A stretch of DNA of 25,620 nt from Betaproteobacteria bacterium (GTDB taxonomy: Bacteria; Pseudomonadota; Gammaproteobacteria; Burkholderiales; Eutrophovitaceae): contig QXZO01000037.1 of the NCBI GenBank assembly GCA_009886305.1, forward strand, positions 3,525 through 29,144, given 5' to 3'. The notes beneath the pieces were generated by a model. That model did not search any database. It was given only the letters and a program-made list of their open reading frames with translations, and was not told the DNA's origin. This document shows, piece by piece, positions 25,025 to 25,620 of this stretch (position 1 is its first letter; each line of letters opens with the position of its first letter). A program made the translations under genes and the position numbers.

Positions 25025-25620
25025 TCATGAATGTTTTGCTAAAGATTTGGTATTAATAGGCCAACAAACTGGATTCATGGAGCTAGAAGCAACGTCTCCC
25101 GGTTTTATGTTTGGCATGAACTTCTGCCAATCACCAGAGACCATTGTGGGGGTATTAACTACCCGTGCTCCGTCTTTATAATACGTATTAGCTAGGACGA
25201 TCCGGCTACGATTGGTGCAGTTTCGCGAGGCTGTATGGAAACACAAATTGTGGTGAAAGCTAACCTCGCCAAGTTCGAATGAAGTTTCATTTACTGAAAC
25301 ATTATTTTGTGAAAAAACTTGAGTTACCCCACGGTCATAACTAGTTCCAGTCTTTTCAAATGCCACAGCATTGACTAAGTTGTGGACGTCGAGCGGATAC
25401 GCAAACGCTAGTGGACCCATTTCAACGGGAATGGCCTGTGCTGGTGCCCAGGCGGTAACTACATCGTTAGTATCTAATGGAAAGTGATGGTCATCGAAGT
25501 GCCATGGTGTTCGACCACAACCAGATTGTTTTGCGAGAACATTATCATGGTAAAGTCGAATCGAAGAGACTCCCAGCAGATCTGCTGATATTTTTCCTAA
25601 CCTTGGTGATAGTACATAGG
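25025..25620 (-). CDS. phytanoyl-CoA dioxygenase (PhyH) family oxygenase, N-terminal part outside window
   Basis: The minus-strand frame is open from the window edge to a stop at 25025. The first ATG (25420) is internal; in-frame sequence upstream reads RLYHDNVLAK, GRTPWHFDDHH and TAWAPAQAIPVEMGPLAF. These are hallmarks of the PhyH family of Fe(II)/2-oxoglutarate oxygenases, which hydroxylate varied small molecules. The iron ligands are the His and Asp of HFD (25493-25501) and the distal His in FHTASRN (25235-25237). An Arg a few residues later (NCTNRSRIVL) should bind 2-oxoglutarate. The N-terminal region is missing. Its place upstream of a methyltransferase and egtB, in the same direction, suggests possible co-transcription; the substrate is unknown. 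Confidence 0.88.
   Translation of the reverse strand, partial: YVLSPRLGKISADLLGVSSIRLYHDNVLAKQSGCGRTPWHFDDHHFPLDTNDVVTAWAPAQAIPVEMGPLAFAYPLDVHNLVNAVAFEKTGTSYDRGVTQVFSQNNVSVNETSFELGEVSFHHNLCFHTASRNCTNRSRIVLANTYYKDGARVVNTPTMVSGDWQKFMPNIKPGDVASSSMNPVCWPINTKSLAKHS

Overview
The window looks like chromosomal DNA of a free-living Gram-negative bacterium, most likely a marine or aquatic gammaproteobacterium. The clues are a moderately AT-rich composition, an E. coli-type ProVWX system including the acidic N-terminal tail of ProW, YaeQ, YadG/YadH, DUF938 and DUF2805 proteins, and a small outer-membrane beta-barrel protein. This is inferred from gene content only. I see no insertion sequence, phage gene, CRISPR array, rRNA or tRNA.

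Layout. Positions 1-192 hold the 3' end of a class II aldolase/adducin-family gene. Positions 298-6562 form a methionine block: metY on the minus strand, a 446-bp divergent intergenic region rich in inverted repeats, then metF and metH on the plus strand with a 4-bp overlap. A small DUF2805 gene converges on metH with 3 bp between them. Positions 6876-10290 carry the minus-strand glycine betaine/proline importer operon proV-proW-proX. A 302-bp divergent region then leads to a two-gene ABC exporter (yadG-yadH type), a K+ channel-like protein and a stand-alone 2-keto-4-pentenoate hydratase-like gene.

Positions 14057-18455 are a minus-strand series: a two-CBS protein, a truncated CNNM/CorC-type membrane protein, a secreted alpha/beta hydrolase, a secreted protein of tandem 24-residue MORN-like repeats, and an lrgA-lrgB pair. 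Positions 18780-21022 (plus) hold yaeQ, a GFA-type zinc protein and a PLP aminotransferase, followed by a convergent DUF938 methyltransferase-like gene and an outer-membrane beta-barrel gene. A strong bidirectional terminator separates the latter from the final minus-strand group: a phytanoyl-CoA dioxygenase-family gene (cut by the window edge), a class I SAM methyltransferase and an EgtB-type sulfoxide synthase.

How the genes work together. MetF supplies 5-methyl-THF to MetH, which makes methionine, while MetY makes homocysteine or methionine from O-acetylhomoserine. ProVWX brings in betaines for osmoprotection. The most open question is the last cluster. An EgtB homologue normally sits with EgtD (histidine trimethylase), but here its upstream neighbours are an unrelated-looking methyltransferase and a PhyH-type Fe(II)/2-oxoglutarate oxygenase. 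This could be a variant thiol-histidine (or selenium) pathway, or just chance adjacency.
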